DNA of 64,000 bases from Phycicoccus sp. Root101 (lineage in GTDB: Bacteria > Actinomycetota > Actinomycetes > Actinomycetales > Dermatophilaceae): assembly GCF_001426245.1 (NCBI RefSeq), contig NZ_LMCM01000006.1, positions 98,865-162,864 on the forward strand, in the 5' to 3' direction. Below are positions 63,568 to 64,000 of this stretch, in pieces (the stretch's first letter is position 1; each line of letters starts with the position of its first letter). The notes under the pieces are model-generated. The model did not search any database. It was not told the origin of the DNA and saw only the letters and a program-made list of their open reading frames with translations. A program made the position numbers and the translations under genes.

Positions 63568-64000
63568 CGGCCTCCCCGCAGGACACGCGACCGGCGGACG
63601 GGTTCGACCCGAACGCACCGGGCACCCCCGAGGAGCACTGGACCGCGGCCATGCAGGAGGCAGCGGCACCGGTCACGGCCGTCGAGCTGCTTCCCGCAGG
63701 GGTCGACGTGGTGGTGCTGTCGGCGCACCCGGACGACGAGTCCCTGGCAGCGGCAGGGCTCATGGCCGCCGCCTCCGCGCTGGGACGTCCGACCACGGTG
63801 GTGGTCGCCACGTCGGGGGAGGGGTCGCACCCCGCCTCACCCACCCACACCGCCGAACGGCTGGCCGGCATCCGTGAGCGTGAGGTCGCTGTGGCGGTGG
63901 CAGCCGTCGCCCCCGGCGCCACCCTGGTCCTGCTCCGCCTTCCCGACGGGGAGCTCGGGCAGCACCGGACGGGCCTCACGGAGGCGTTGACCGACCTGGT
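63564..64000 (+). CDS. PIG-L family deacetylase, N-terminal part (3' end outside window)
   Basis: The first 145 codons of a zinc-dependent N-acetyl deacetylase of the PIG-L/LmbE type. After a disordered N-terminus of about 45 residues comes VVLSAHPDDESLAAAGLM, with the zinc-binding AHPDDE motif, and then VVVATSGEGSHP and REREVAVAV, as in the family. Relatives deacetylate GlcNAc-containing small molecules such as mycothiol precursors; this one, in a cluster with an acyl-CoA-dehydrogenase-like gene, more likely acts on a secondary metabolite or glycan (inference). GTG 63564 overlaps the preceding stop by 4 bp. Confidence 0.88.
   Translation, partial: MTASPQDTRPADGFDPNAPGTPEEHWTAAMQEAAAPVTAVELLPAGVDVVVLSAHPDDESLAAAGLMAAASALGRPTTVVVATSGEGSHPASPTHTAERLAGIREREVAVAVAAVAPGATLVLLRLPDGELGQHRTGLTEALTDL

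Overview
The window is high-GC (roughly 70 %) actinobacterial chromosome. The gene content and order (pyk, pdtaR, polA, rpsA, coaE, uvrB, uvrA; then uvrC-rapZ-yvcK-whiA and gap-pgk-tpiA-secG-rbpA) are those of a core actinobacterial chromosome. Codon use, TAnnnT -10 boxes and the style of the proteins suggest the Micrococcales, probably Intrasporangiaceae/Dermatophilaceae; that family placement is from memory, not a search. I see no prophage, insertion sequence, CRISPR array or rRNA.

Layout. 1-4250: 3' end of gltD, pyruvate kinase, tRNA-Leu(CAA), an ANTAR response regulator and two GNAT acetyltransferases. 4256-7421 (minus): an exported DUF1501/DUF1800 pair with an 11-bp-period direct-repeat operator upstream. 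7578-10713: divergent thioesterase and polA. 10721-23059: a cell-envelope locus with two GT-C-type membrane proteins (one AftD-like), a DUF2613 peptide, a GT4 glycosyltransferase, a methyltransferase, an acyltransferase, a large membrane protein and a DUF3068 protein. From memory these correspond to M. tuberculosis Rv0224c-Rv0228 plus Rv0236c/Rv0236A, here sitting between polA and rpsA. 23469-34889: MFS transporter, methyltransferase, rpsA, small membrane proteins, a PPOX protein, coaE-GrpB, two DUF202 proteins, an MFS transporter and uvrB. 34890-36279: a manganese-type (yybP-ykoY) riboswitch and terC. 36344-42860: a DMT transporter, an MBL hydrolase, a soluble histidine kinase with two NarL-type regulators, a maleylpyruvate-isomerase-like protein and a GH15 enzyme. 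42919-46131: uvrA with a histone-like tail. 46235-51233 (minus): a branched-chain amino-acid ABC operon. 51555-64000: Rieske protein, uvrC-rapZ-yvcK-whiA-ugd, gap-pgk-tpiA, secG, rbpA, an acyl-CoA-dehydrogenase-like protein and the start of a PIG-L deacetylase.

How it works together. The window holds all three uvr excision genes plus polA, four glycolytic enzymes, envelope glycan export and assembly genes, and secretion and transcription housekeeping genes. Thirteen genes start 6-7 nt after a TAnnnT box, so leaderless transcription seems common here. The most interesting signals are the duplicated half-stem in front of the terC riboswitch, the 11-bp operator of the DUF1800/DUF1501 pair, the poly-G tract that decides the C-terminus of an envelope GT-C protein, the relocated envelope locus, the UvrA tail, and a recurrent GSCATAC motif that attracts otherwise very rare codons.
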